DNA of 64,000 nt from an uncultured SAR86 cluster bacterium (GTDB lineage: Bacteria; Pseudomonadota; Gammaproteobacteria; Magnimaribacterales; Magnimaribacteraceae), in NCBI GenBank assembly GCA_902542325.1, contig CACBUE010000007.1, positions 1 to 64,000 of the forward strand, read 5' to 3'. Below are positions 1 through 10,057 of this stretch, one piece after another; position 1 is the stretch's first letter, and each line of letters begins with the position of its first letter. The translations under genes and the position numbers were made by a program. The notes under the pieces are model-generated. The model did no database searches. It was not told the DNA's origin and worked only from the letters and a program-made list of their open reading frames with translations.

Positions 1-726
1 TATGTTCAAATGGAAATTCCTCCATATGAATTGGATTACAAGTCTTTTGATATTGAAGAAGAATATCATGGAGATTGGGATCGATTCGGTGTTTGGGAGA
101 ACTCCTCTAAGACACTTGAGCCAGTTATTAGAGCTTACTCTATGGCCAACTATCCAAATGAAAAAGGAATAATGAAATTCAATATCAGAATTGCTTCACC
201 TCCTCCAGGAACAGATTTTCCTGCAGGTGAAATGAGTTCCTATATTTTTAATTTAAAAGAAGGCGATACTCTGACCATTTTCGGACCTTTTGGAGAATTT
301 TTTGCTGAAGAGACTGATGCAGAGATGGTGTTCATAGGTGGCGGTGCAGGTATGGCTCCAATGAGATCTCATATTTTTGATCAGTTACTAAGATTAAACT
401 CTAAACGAAAAATTACTTTCTTTTATGGAGCTAGAAGCTTAACCGAAATGTTCTACACAGATGAATATGACAAATTAGCAGAAGAACATGAGAATTTTGA
501 ATGGCATGTCGCTTTATCTGATCCTTTACCTGAAGACAATTGGGAAGGGCATACAGGCTTCATCCACCAAGTCATCCACGATCAATATCTAAAAGATCAT
601 CCTGCTCCTGAAGATTGTGAATATTATATGTGTGGTCCACCTCCAATGATGGCTGCATGTTTTGATATGTTAGATAGTCTTGGAGTAGAGCCTGAAGCAA
701 TAAAATTTGATGATTTTGGCAGTTAA
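1..726 (+). CDS. nqrF: Na+-translocating NADH:quinone reductase subunit F, C-terminal part (truncated by left edge)
   Basis: Open in frame from base 1; FAD/NAD-binding module with [30 protein letters not shown] motifs; followed by apbE and nqrM. Confidence 0.93.
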   Translation, partial: YVQMEIPPYELDYKSFDIEEEYHGDWDRFGVWENSSKTLEPVIRAYSMANYPNEKGIMKFNIRIASPPPGTDFPAGEMSSYIFNLKEGDTLTIFGPFGEFFAEETDAEMVFIGGGAGMAPMRSHIFDQLLRLNSKRKITFFYGARSLTEMFYTDEYDKLAEEHENFEWHVALSDPLPEDNWEGHTGFIHQVIHDQYLKDHPAPEDCEYYMCGPPPMMAACFDMLDSLGVEPEAIKFDDFGS

Positions 727-729
727 AGT

Positions 730-1743
730 TTGATCCAAAGAACTTTTCCAATACTGATTTTATTAATCTTAATATCAGCTCTAGTTCTAAGTTTATTTTT
801 AGATGATGATGAACCTCAAAGAATCGAAGGCAGTATTATGGGGACTACCTATAATGTTATTGTCTTCTCTGAATATGATAATTTAGAGCAGTCAATATTT
901 GATTCTTTTAATTCAGTTAATTTATCAATGTCAACTTATCTAAATGATTCATTGATAAATAAAGTAAATTATTCTGATATAAATGAATGGGTAGAAGTTT
1001 CTCAAGACTTCATTGAAGTTCTAAGATATGCTGTTGATACATGCAATAAATCTAAAGGCCTATATGATGTTTCAATAGGTAAATTGGTAGATTCTTGGGG
1101 TTTTGGACCCCTTGAAAAGAATCAAAAACCACCTCCGAAAGATATTCAATATCTCAAAACTCAAATTGGTTGTGATTCTATAGAGATAAATAAAGAAGCA
1201 TCAGCTGTCAAAAGAAAAAGAGATGTTGCATTAGACTTTTCTTCTATTGCTAAAGGTTTTGCGATTGATAAGGTATATAAACATCTCTCTAGTGAATTGA
1301 ACATTGATAATCTATTTGTTGAACTTGGAGGAGAAATTAGGACTACCAAGTACAAAATTGACAAGACACCATGGAAAATAGGTGTCGTGAGTCCTTCAAA
1401 ACCTGACAAAATTGTTTATTCATTTATTTCTAGTAATCATGACTCTTTTGCCATGGCTACTTCAGGCGATTATAGAAATATAAGAATTTTTAATGAGGAA
1501 AAATATAGCCATACAATAAATCCTATAGTAGGTTCACCCAACAATTTATCCAAGAAATCTGTTTCGGTAATTTCCGATAACGCCATGATCGCCGATGCTC
1601 TAGCCACTACATTGAACGTAATGGAATTAGAAGCTGCTATGGATTATGCCAATGAATATGAGATTAAGGCTTTATTTGTTTATGAGCAAGACGGCAAACC
1701 TAATTTATTATTTTCTAAAGAGCTACAAAAGGTTAAAATGTAA
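730..1743 (+). CDS. apbE: FAD:protein FMN transferase (ApbE)
   Basis: N-terminal hydrophobic segment, GTTYNV, DFSSIAKGFAID, ELGGEIR, HTINP motifs; adjacent to nqrF. Confidence 0.92.
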   Translation: MIQRTFPILILLILISALVLSLFLDDDEPQRIEGSIMGTTYNVIVFSEYDNLEQSIFDSFNSVNLSMSTYLNDSLINKVNYSDINEWVEVSQDFIEVLRYAVDTCNKSKGLYDVSIGKLVDSWGFGPLEKNQKPPPKDIQYLKTQIGCDSIEINKEASAVKRKRDVALDFSSIAKGFAIDKVYKHLSSELNIDNLFVELGGEIRTTKYKIDKTPWKIGVVSPSKPDKIVYSFISSNHDSFAMATSGDYRNIRIFNEEKYSHTINPIVGSPNNLSKKSVSVISDNAMIADALATTLNVMELEAAMDYANEYEIKALFVYEQDGKPNLLFSKELQKVKM

Positions 1744-1745
1744 AA

Positions 1746-1922
1746 ATGTTTGAAACTTTCTTAATTTTCATAGTTCTTCTACTGATAATAACTCTTATGT
1801 CTGTAGGTTTATTTTTTGGTAAAAAGCCTATAGCCGGGTCATGCGGTGGACTATCTAATTTAGAGCCAGGTCGCGAATGTGAACTCTGTGGTGGAAATCC
1901 ATCAAAATGTATAGAACAATAA
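1746..1922 (+). CDS. nqrM: NqrM-like small membrane/Cys protein (58 aa), not in the supplied ORF track
   Basis: Read by eye: MFETFLIFIVLLLIITLMSVGLFFGKKPIAGSCGGLSNLEPGRECELCGGNPSKCIEQ*; one TM plus CGG...CxxCGG...C; position directly after nqrF-apbE. Confidence 0.9.
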   Translation: MFETFLIFIVLLLIITLMSVGLFFGKKPIAGSCGGLSNLEPGRECELCGGNPSKCIEQ

Positions 1923-1950
1923 AAAAGGGAGCTTAAATCTCCCTTTTTTT
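1921..1950. terminator. Bidirectional intrinsic terminator between nqrM and aceA
   Basis: AAAAAAGGGAG-cttaaat-CTCCCTTTTTT, 11-bp perfect stem with A-tract and T-tract; overlaps the nqrM stop codon. Confidence 0.85.
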
Positions 1951-1961
1951 ATGAAAGTTAA

Positions 1962-3542
1962 CTAGAACTGATTCATAGTATTATCTTCACCTGAAGCCTT
2001 TAGAGCTGCCTCTCCAGCAAAATATTCTTTATGATCATCTCCCATATCTGATCCAGCCATATTTTGATGTTTAACGCATGCAATACCTTCACGTATTTCT
2101 TTTCTTTGTACACCCTCTACATAACCTAACATACCTTTATCACCAAAATATTCTTTAGCAAGATTATCGGTAGATAGAGCGGCAGTATGGTAGGTAGGAA
2201 GGGTGATTAGATGATGAAATATTCCTGCTTGTTTTGCGGCATCTGCCTGAAATGTTCTTATTTTTTCATCGGCTTCTAATCCAAGTTCAGTTGCATCGTA
2301 TTTTTCATCCATAAGATTATCTCTATCGTAGTCTGAAGTATCTTTTCCGGCTTCTTCCATTGCATCATAAACTTGCTGTCTAAAATTTAGTGTCCAATTG
2401 AAGGATGGACTATTGTTATAAACAAGCTTTGCATTTGGAATGACTTTTCTAATTTCATCCATCATTGCACCAATTTGTCCAATATGAGGTTTTTCTGTCT
2501 CTATCCAAATAAGATCTGCACCATTTTGTAGACTGGTAACAGAATCTAATATACATCGTGCTTCTCCAGTCCCCTCCATAAACCTATATAGATTGCTTGG
2601 CAATCTTCTAGGTCTTACCACTTTTCCATGATAGTTGATGAGAACATCTCCGTGTTCCATTTGATCCTCTGAAACTACTTCTAAATCTAAAAAAGAATTA
2701 TATTGATCTCCAAGATCTCCAACTTCATGTGTGATTGCTATCTGCTTGGTTAAACCAGCCCCTAATGAGTCTGTTCTGGCAACGATTACTCCATCATCAA
2801 CTCCCAACTCTATAAATGCATAACGTACTGCATTTATTTTAGCTAAGAAATCTGAATGAGGAACGGTGACCTTGCCGTCTTGATGTCCACATTGTTTCTC
2901 ATCTGAAACTTGATTTTCAATTTGAATACAGCATGCACCAGCTTCGATCATTTGTTTTGCCATTAGATAAGTTGCTTCTTCATTTCCAAAACCGGCATCT
3001 ATATCAGCAATAATTGGAACAACATGAGTTTGGAAATTATCTATTTTGTCTTGTATCGCTGCTTTAGCATCTTCTTCAGCCTCATCTAATTGTCTAAATA
3101 AGTCTCCAAGCTCTCTGGCATCGGCTTGCTTTAAAAAAGTATAAAGTTCATTTATCAAAGATGCGACTGTTGTTTTTTCGTGCATGGACTGGTCCGGTAG
3201 GGGTCCAAACTCAGATCTTAAGGCTGCGACCATCCAACCGGAGAGATATAAATATTTTTTATCAGTATTACCAAAATGTTTTTTAATTGAAATAAGTTTT
3301 TGCTGTCCAATAAATCCATGCCAACAACCTAAAGATTGTGTATAAGCTTCTGGATTAGCATCATACTCATCCATATCCTTTCTCATTATGGCTGCTGTAT
3401 ATCTAGCTATATCAAGACCTGATTGAAACTGATTTTGAAATTTCATTCTTGCTGCACTTTCAGGTTCAATGTTTACATTGGAAGCATTACCTTTGTTTTT
3501 TAGATCGGTAAGTTCTTTTATTAATTCTTTGTAAGAGGCCAT
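1962..3542 (-). CDS. aceA: Isocitrate lyase (large Pseudomonas-type, 526 aa)
   Basis: SDEKQCGHQDGKVTVPHSDFLAKI active-site region, WHGFIGQQ, YLSGWMVAA. Confidence 0.95.
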   Translation of the reverse strand: MASYKELIKELTDLKNKGNASNVNIEPESAARMKFQNQFQSGLDIARYTAAIMRKDMDEYDANPEAYTQSLGCWHGFIGQQKLISIKKHFGNTDKKYLYLSGWMVAALRSEFGPLPDQSMHEKTTVASLINELYTFLKQADARELGDLFRQLDEAEEDAKAAIQDKIDNFQTHVVPIIADIDAGFGNEEATYLMAKQMIEAGACCIQIENQVSDEKQCGHQDGKVTVPHSDFLAKINAVRYAFIELGVDDGVIVARTDSLGAGLTKQIAITHEVGDLGDQYNSFLDLEVVSEDQMEHGDVLINYHGKVVRPRRLPSNLYRFMEGTGEARCILDSVTSLQNGADLIWIETEKPHIGQIGAMMDEIRKVIPNAKLVYNNSPSFNWTLNFRQQVYDAMEEAGKDTSDYDRDNLMDEKYDATELGLEADEKIRTFQADAAKQAGIFHHLITLPTYHTAALSTDNLAKEYFGDKGMLGYVEGVQRKEIREGIACVKHQNMAGSDMGDDHKEYFAGEAALKASGEDNTMNQF

Positions 3543-3666
3543 TTTTCTCCCTTTTCTTTATATGAATTGACTATTATTCTTTAAAAACTATTTCAGCAAA
3601 ATAAAATGTAATCTAGTTTTAAAGAGGCGTCAGTTTAACGAGATATTGCTATAAATCAACTAACTT

Positions 3667-5028
3667 TTAGCTCTTAGAAAGCTTCTGTGCGTAGCCTGTA
3701 TAGGAGAGAGGCGTCAGTTCTAAAAGACGTTGTTTTTCGTCCTGAGGAACTTCCATATTTTCTATAAATTTTATTAAATCAGATTTGTTTAAATCCTTAC
3801 CCCTGGAGAGTTTCTTCATTAATTCATAACCGTTGGGTATATTGTTTTTTCTAATAATTGTTTGAATAGCTTCAGTAAGAACTTCCCAGGAATCATTTAG
3901 ATCCTCAATTAATTTTTCATTATTTAATTCAAGTTTATTTAAACCTCTTACAAGAGAATTCAGTGCAATGTTTATGTAGCCGAAACAAGTGCCTATATTT
4001 CTCATGACAGTGGAGTCTGTCAGGTCCCTTTGCCATCTAGATATGGTAACTGTATTACTGATATGAGTTAAGTTGGCATTAGCCATTCCGAAATTTCCCT
4101 CTGCATTTTCAAAATCTATAGGATTGACCTTGTGAGGCATTGTTGAAGAACCAACTTCACCATCCTTTAATTTTTGTTTGAAGTAGCCTAATGATATGTA
4201 TCCCCAAATATCTCTACTTAAGTCTATAAGGATATTATTTAGCTTTACGTAATCACCTAATAACAAGGCAATAGTATCTTTAGGCTCTACTTGAGTAGTG
4301 TGACTATTGAAATTGAGCTTTAAACTTTTTACAAAATCTTTTGCAACCTTCTCCCAATCAATGTTCGGATAAGCAACATGATGAGCATTATAGTTACCTA
4401 CTGCTCCATTAATTTTTCCTGTCATTTCGTGTCGTTTTATTTCACTAGAAAGTTTGTTAATTCTGTAGAAGTAGTTTGAGAATTCTTTGCCCATAGTAGT
4501 AGGAGAGGCACTTTGACCATGAGTCCTTGAAAGCATTGATTTTCCTGAATATCTTTTTGACAGAAACTTAAGTTTTTTTTCTAATTTACTAATTAATACA
4601 TTAACGACTTCTGAAGCGTCTTTAATCATTAATGCGTATGAGAGATTGTTTATGTCCTCAGAGGTACAAGCAAAATGTATAAATTCAGAATATTTGTCTA
4701 GTTTTTTATGTTTCTTAAATTTTTCCTTTAAGAAATATTCAACCGCTTTGACATCATGATTAGTTTTATTCTCGATAGATTTGACACGTTTAGCATCTCT
4801 AATATCAAAATTATTAATTAAATCATTGAGATACGTAATTTCTTTAATATTTAATTTAGGGAGTTCTTTAATCTTCGAATTACTTGAGAGGTGCATGAAC
4901 CACTTGATTTCAATGATTACTCTGTATTTTATTAACCCAAATTCACTAGTAATAGGCCTTAAATCTGAAGCAGATTTATTGTATCTGCCGTCCAAAGGCG
5001 AAATAGATAATAGATTTTCAGATTTCAT
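3667..5028 (-). CDS. purB: Adenylosuccinate lyase
   Basis: SPLDGRYN start, SRTHGQSASPTTMGKE, GSSTMPHKVNPIDFENAEGN signature. Confidence 0.96.
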   Translation of the reverse strand: MKSENLLSISPLDGRYNKSASDLRPITSEFGLIKYRVIIEIKWFMHLSSNSKIKELPKLNIKEITYLNDLINNFDIRDAKRVKSIENKTNHDVKAVEYFLKEKFKKHKKLDKYSEFIHFACTSEDINNLSYALMIKDASEVVNVLISKLEKKLKFLSKRYSGKSMLSRTHGQSASPTTMGKEFSNYFYRINKLSSEIKRHEMTGKINGAVGNYNAHHVAYPNIDWEKVAKDFVKSLKLNFNSHTTQVEPKDTIALLLGDYVKLNNILIDLSRDIWGYISLGYFKQKLKDGEVGSSTMPHKVNPIDFENAEGNFGMANANLTHISNTVTISRWQRDLTDSTVMRNIGTCFGYINIALNSLVRGLNKLELNNEKLIEDLNDSWEVLTEAIQTIIRKNNIPNGYELMKKLSRGKDLNKSDLIKFIENMEVPQDEKQRLLELTPLSYTGYAQKLSKS

Positions 5029-5088
5029 ATTTCTATTATAACTTAATGTTTTTAATCCTTGCCTTGAAGATAAACTAGATACAAACTA

Positions 5089-6375
5089 TTGATATGGCGA
5101 AAATGTTTTTTTTCATTAGTTTTTTTATGCATTGGCATTGCAATCAATGCTAAGACATTAGTCCACGCTGGCTACTTATTAAATACTGAAAATGGAACTA
5201 TTGAACCACAAATGTCCATTGTCATTGTTGGAGATAGAGTAGCAAATGTTCTAGAGGGGTATGTTAATCCTGAACCTGATGATATTTATATTGACCTTAC
5301 TGGTTATTATATTTTACCTGGACTAATTGACATGCACGTTCATCTTTCAAATGAAAGCTCTAGAAATGCCTATTTAGAGAGAGTCACTTGGAATGCTGCA
5401 GACTATGCCATACGGGCTACAAAAAATGCTGAAAATACTTTGCTTGCAGGATTTACAACCGTTAGAAATTTAGGAGATTCAGATACGGTTACCATTTCAC
5501 TAAGAAATGCAATTGATAATGAAATCGTAATTGGACCTAGAATCTTTTCTTCTGGCAAGACTATATCCTCAACAGGAGGTCACGGGGATTCTTCAAACTC
5601 TCTAAATCAGAGATTAACCGCTGATTTAGGTCCTAAAGATGGTGTTATGAATGGTGTACAAGAAGCTATGGAATCAGTAAGGTTTCGTTATAAAGAAAAT
5701 GCGGATCTTATTAAATTTACAGCAACTGGAGGAGTCCTGAGTAATGCTAAAGATGGTCAAAATCCTCAAATGACATTAAACGAGATGAAAGCAATTGTTT
5801 CTACTGCAAAAGATTATGGATTTAAGGTAGCTGCTCATGCGCACGGGGCTGAAGGAATTAAAAGAGCAGTATTAGCTGGAGTAGATTCGATAGAACATGG
5901 AACATTAATGGATAATGAAGGAACAGCTTTAATGAGGGATAATGGAGTATATTATGTTCCAACTCTTTTAGCAGGGAAATGGGTTTCGGACAAAGCTCTA
6001 CTAGAAGGTTATTATCCTCCCTTTGTAGAAAAGAAGGCATTAGAAATAGGACCTAAGCTTCAGTCTACCTTTTCAATGGCTTATCAAGCCGGTGTTAAGA
6101 TAGCCTTTGGAACAGACAGTGGCGTTTCACCGCATGGAGAAAATGCTAAAGAATTCTCTTTGATGGTAGAAGGGGGCATGCCTGCTAAAGAAACAATAAT
6201 GAGCGCTACTATTCATGCAGCTGATTTACTTGGTGAAAAAGAAAACTTAGGAAGCATAGTAAAAGATAAATATGCAGATTTAATTGGAGTCTCACGAAAT
6301 CCTTTAGAGGATATATCAATTCTTGAGACAGTAGATTTTGTAATGAAAGGAGGAAAGGTAGTAAAAGAACCTTAA
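5089..6375 (+). CDS. Exported amidohydrolase (imidazolonepropionase/Xaa-Pro dipeptidase-like)
   Basis: Signal-like N-terminus; GLIDMHVHLS, VAAHAHG, SIEHGT, FGTDSG metal-site motifs; probable TTG start. Confidence 0.85.
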   Translation: MIWRKCFFSLVFLCIGIAINAKTLVHAGYLLNTENGTIEPQMSIVIVGDRVANVLEGYVNPEPDDIYIDLTGYYILPGLIDMHVHLSNESSRNAYLERVTWNAADYAIRATKNAENTLLAGFTTVRNLGDSDTVTISLRNAIDNEIVIGPRIFSSGKTISSTGGHGDSSNSLNQRLTADLGPKDGVMNGVQEAMESVRFRYKENADLIKFTATGGVLSNAKDGQNPQMTLNEMKAIVSTAKDYGFKVAAHAHGAEGIKRAVLAGVDSIEHGTLMDNEGTALMRDNGVYYVPTLLAGKWVSDKALLEGYYPPFVEKKALEIGPKLQSTFSMAYQAGVKIAFGTDSGVSPHGENAKEFSLMVEGGMPAKETIMSATIHAADLLGEKENLGSIVKDKYADLIGVSRNPLEDISILETVDFVMKGGKVVKEP

Positions 6376-6381
6376 GAAAAA

Positions 6382-6993
6382 ATGAAATTATTTAATTCAA
6401 TGGGTCCAAACCCACATGTAGTTAGAATGTTTATAGCTGAACTTGGTCTTGATATTGAAACGATTGAAGTTGATTTAATGGCTGGTGAAAATAGACAAGA
6501 AGAACATCTCAAAAGAAATCCCTCTGGTCAAATGCCAGCTTTAGAGCTTGATAATGGAGATTACTTAGCAGAAATAACAGCAATTTGTGAATTTTTAGAT
6601 GAAATCAATGGCCATAGTGATCTTATCGGTAAAACGCCTGAAGAGAGAGCTGTGACAAAAATGTGGGTTCGAAGAATTGACCTACAAATTATCGAGCCAT
6701 TAACAAATGGTTTTAGATCCGCTGAAGGATATGAACTCTTTAAAGATAGATTACATCTTATACCTCAAGCTGCAGATGATTTAAAGATGATTGCACAAGA
6801 ACGATTACAGTGGCTTGATAAACAACTTGATGGAAAAGAATTTATTTGTGGTGATAGATTTACTCTAGCTGACATTATGCTTTATTGCTTCTTAAATTTT
6901 GGTGCTTCTGTTGGTCAAGCTATTAGTGAAGAAAATAAAAATATTTCTAATCTTTATTCTAGATTAAGTGAATTGCATTCAGCTTCAGCCTGA
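6382..6993 (+). CDS. Glutathione S-transferase family protein
   Basis: GST N-domain NPSGQMPALELDNGDYLAEITAICEFLDE and C-domain FTLADIMLY. Confidence 0.85.
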   Translation: MKLFNSMGPNPHVVRMFIAELGLDIETIEVDLMAGENRQEEHLKRNPSGQMPALELDNGDYLAEITAICEFLDEINGHSDLIGKTPEERAVTKMWVRRIDLQIIEPLTNGFRSAEGYELFKDRLHLIPQAADDLKMIAQERLQWLDKQLDGKEFICGDRFTLADIMLYCFLNFGASVGQAISEENKNISNLYSRLSELHSASA

Positions 6994-7082
6994 TGGATAA
7001 AGAGGACAGAATAAGGGCTTGGCTTTGTACTTTGGTTGTTATTATTGTCCTAACGCTCTGGATCGCTTCTGCTTTTGTCTGA
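6993..7082 (+). CDS. Putative 29-aa single-TM small protein, not in the supplied ORF track
   Basis: ATG overlaps the preceding stop (TGATG), TGA abuts the next ATG; MDKEDRIRAWLCTLVVIIVLTLWIASAFV*. Confidence 0.55.
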   Translation: MDKEDRIRAWLCTLVVIIVLTLWIASAFV

Positions 7083-7343
7083 ATGAAATGGTGTGTGTAT
7101 ATTTTGAAGTGTTCTGACGGTAGTTTATATACCGGAATTAGTAATAGTCTTTCTGAAAGAATTAATACTCATAATTCTGGTAAAGGAGCAAAATATACTA
7201 AAAGTCGACTTCCAGTCTCTCTTGTTTATGAAGAACATACTCACGATAAAAGTAGATCTCTAAAGAGAGAGATTGAGATTAAGAAACTTACTAGATCTAA
7301 GAAAATAGAGTTAATTAATAGTGCAAATCTCTCCACCGCCTAA
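7083..7343 (+). CDS. GIY-YIG nuclease family protein (UPF0213/YhbQ-like)
   Basis: WCVYILKCSDGSLYTGISNSLSERINTHNSGKGAKYT. Confidence 0.9.
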   Translation: MKWCVYILKCSDGSLYTGISNSLSERINTHNSGKGAKYTKSRLPVSLVYEEHTHDKSRSLKREIEIKKLTRSKKIELINSANLSTA

Positions 7344-8378
7344 ACATTTATCATTTTTATAAATTACTACTGATTGACCTGGAGTGACAGACCTTTGTGG
7401 TTTATGAAATTTTATATTCAAAGCATTATCTTCAACATTGATTTCACAATCTTGGTCTTCCTGCCTGTATCTTACCTTGGCAGTTCCCTCAAAGCTTGTC
7501 GGCAGTGAATCTTCGAGTTTAAAAAGATTCTTTGTAGACAATTCTCTAGAAAATAACAGAGGATGGTCATTGCCTTGGACGCATAAGAGTTCATTAGTTT
7601 TAAGATTCTTCTTAGCTACATACCAGGGAAGATCGGGAGATCCTTTAACACCGCCGATTCCTAAACCTTGTCTTTGCCCTAGGGTATAAAAAACTAATCC
7701 CTGATGAATTCCTATCACATCATCATTCTCATTTATTATGTTACCTTGCTGACCTGATAGATAGTTCCCTACAAATTCAGGGAACGGCCTTTCACCGATA
7801 AAACAAATACCTGTGCTATCCTTTTTATTGCTTGTTATAAGTTTATTCTCTTTTGCTATTTGTCTTACACTCTCTTTTTTAAGTTCTCCCAATGGGAATA
7901 TGGTTTTTTGCAAGACTTCTTTATCTATTGCGTGTAAGAAATAAGACTGATCTTTCGAATTATCTATACCCTTGTATAAGCTTTGATTATCAGTTATCGC
8001 ATAATGACCAGTAGCTATAAAGTCATAATTATTAGACATTGCGTAATTATAAAATTCTTTAAATTTTATTTCTTTATTGCATAAAATGTCTGGATTAGGT
8101 GTATTTCCAGTTTCTAATTCAGAAATAAAATAAGAAAAGACTGATTCTTTATATTCCTTTGAAAAACTTATTTGTTCTAAAGGAATTTTTAATTGATCAG
8201 ACACAAACACTGCATCCATGAAATCTTCTTTTGCGCTGCAGTATGGAGAGCCATCATCATCATCCCAGTTTTTCATAAAAAGAGCATGTACTTCATAACC
8301 TTGTTCTTTTAACAATAAAGCTGTAACAGATGAATCTACACCTCCAGATAGTCCAACAAGTACTTTTCCTTTACTCAT
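7311..8378 (-). CDS. mnmA: tRNA-specific 2-thiouridylase MnmA
   Basis: GLSGGVDSSVTALLL PP-loop, NPDILCNKEIKF, STGICFIGERPF. Confidence 0.96.
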   Translation of the reverse strand: MSKGKVLVGLSGGVDSSVTALLLKEQGYEVHALFMKNWDDDDGSPYCSAKEDFMDAVFVSDQLKIPLEQISFSKEYKESVFSYFISELETGNTPNPDILCNKEIKFKEFYNYAMSNNYDFIATGHYAITDNQSLYKGIDNSKDQSYFLHAIDKEVLQKTIFPLGELKKESVRQIAKENKLITSNKKDSTGICFIGERPFPEFVGNYLSGQQGNIINENDDVIGIHQGLVFYTLGQRQGLGIGGVKGSPDLPWYVAKKNLKTNELLCVQGNDHPLLFSRELSTKNLFKLEDSLPTSFEGTAKVRYRQEDQDCEINVEDNALNIKFHKPQRSVTPGQSVVIYKNDKCLGGGEICTIN

Positions 8379-8447
8379 TTAGCTCAATTAACCTATTTAC
8401 CTAAATAATATATAATGCAACCCCAATTCTAATTATACAGAGCAATC

Positions 8448-9707
8448 ATGGATTTTGAGCACATAATAGAACCTAAAGGTGGTTCTAAAATAAAAATGGA
8501 TTCATCAGGAAAACTGATAGTACCTGACAATCCTATAGTCCCCTACATCGAAGGAGATGGTATAGGTTCGGATATTACACCTGCTATGATTAGTGTTGTA
8601 GATAGTGCGGTAGAGAAATCTTATGGTGGTAAGAAGAAGATTGAATGGATGGAAATATACTGCGGCGAGAAATCTACAGTGGTTTATGGAGAAGATAATT
8701 GGCTTCCGCCTGAAACACTTAGAGCTTTAGAAATTTATCTTGTAGGAATTAAGGGCCCATTAACTACTCCAGTGGGAGGCGGTATTAGGTCCTTAAATGT
8801 TGCTTTGAGACAAGAATTAGATCTTTACGTATGCCAGAGGCCGGTTAGATATTTTAACGGAGTACCAAGCCCAGTTGTGGCTCCTGAGAAAACAGATATG
8901 GTGATTTTCAGAGAAAATTCTGAGGACATTTATGCAGGTATTGAATGGGAGGCAGGAACTGAAGAGGCTGATAAAGTAATAAAGTTTTTTACTGAAGAAA
9001 TGGGTGTAACCAAAATAAGATTTATGGAAAATTGTGGAATAGGTGTCAAACCAGTTTCTAAGCAGGGTACAGAGAGATTAGTAGACAAAGCTATCCAGTA
9101 CGCCATAAACAATGACAGGGACTCTGTTACCTTGGTTCACAAAGGTAACATAATGAAGTTTACCGAAGGTTCTTTTAAGGATTGGGGTTACCAATTTGCA
9201 GTTTCAAAGTATGATGCCAAAGAATTAGACGGAGGACCATGGCATACACTAACTAACCCAATTACAGGAAAAGAAATAGTTATTAAAGATGTTATAGCCG
9301 ATGCTTTTCTTCAGCAAATACTTACAAGACCAGACGAGTATAGTGTTATAGCTACTTTAAATTTAAACGGTGACTACATTTCGGATGCTTTAGCGGCTGA
9401 AGTAGGGGGGATAGGAATAGCACCAGGTGCAAACTTAGGTGAAAAAATAGCATTATTCGAAGCGACTCATGGAACTGCTCCAAAATATGCTGGATTAGAT
9501 AAAGTTAATCCAGGATCATTAATTCTTTCAGCAGAAATGATGTTGAGATACATGGGTTGGATGGAGGCTGCAGATTTAATAATTGAAGGCTTAGCTAGAA
9601 CGATCAGTCAAAAAACTGTGACTTACGATTTCGAGAGGCTTATGAGTGGGGCAAGCCTATTAAAATGCTCTGAATTCGGAGAGGCAATAATTTCAAATAT
9701 GGATTAA
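8448..9707 (+). CDS. icd: Isocitrate dehydrogenase (NADP)
   Basis: [45 protein letters not shown]. Confidence 0.95.
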   Translation: MDFEHIIEPKGGSKIKMDSSGKLIVPDNPIVPYIEGDGIGSDITPAMISVVDSAVEKSYGGKKKIEWMEIYCGEKSTVVYGEDNWLPPETLRALEIYLVGIKGPLTTPVGGGIRSLNVALRQELDLYVCQRPVRYFNGVPSPVVAPEKTDMVIFRENSEDIYAGIEWEAGTEEADKVIKFFTEEMGVTKIRFMENCGIGVKPVSKQGTERLVDKAIQYAINNDRDSVTLVHKGNIMKFTEGSFKDWGYQFAVSKYDAKELDGGPWHTLTNPITGKEIVIKDVIADAFLQQILTRPDEYSVIATLNLNGDYISDALAAEVGGIGIAPGANLGEKIALFEATHGTAPKYAGLDKVNPGSLILSAEMMLRYMGWMEAADLIIEGLARTISQKTVTYDFERLMSGASLLKCSEFGEAIISNMD

Positions 9708-10057
9708 TGCTTTTAGTAAAAAATAATAAAAATCACGAAGACCAAAATCAAGACACTTCTTCAGTAGCAACTTTAGAAAAACCTAAAGTTAAGAAACCCT
9801 CTCTTTATAGAGTTATCCTCCTTAATGATGATTACACTCCTATGGAGTTTGTAGTCTATGTATTGCAAATATTTTTTGGTTTTGATGGTGATAAGGCCCA
9901 GCAAATAATGTTAGCGGTTCATACACATGGTAAGGGAGTTTGTGGTATCTTTACTAAAGAGGTGGCAGAAACTAAGAGCGCTCAAGTAAATAATTTCGCT
10001 AAAGAAAATGGTCACCCGCTATTAAGTGATATAGAGGAAGTTGACGAAGATGATTAA
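9707..10057 (+). CDS. clpS: ATP-dependent Clp protease adaptor ClpS
   Basis: [21 protein letters not shown] ... [17 protein letters not shown]; upstream of clpA. Confidence 0.95.
   Translation: MLLVKNNKNHEDQNQDTSSVATLEKPKVKKPSLYRVILLNDDYTPMEFVVYVLQIFFGFDGDKAQQIMLAVHTHGKGVCGIFTKEVAETKSAQVNNFAKENGHPLLSDIEEVDEDD

Noticed and set aside
3623-3719. 13-nt direct repeat AGAGGCGTCAGTT at 3623-3635 and 3707-3719
   Set aside because: One copy is within the purB 3' coding end; only two copies and no mobile-element features; short repeats of this size are expected in 64 kb.
10041-10049. TTG start for clpA at 10041
   Set aside because: The in-frame ATG at 10050 gives [14 protein letters not shown], matching the expected ClpA N-terminus better.
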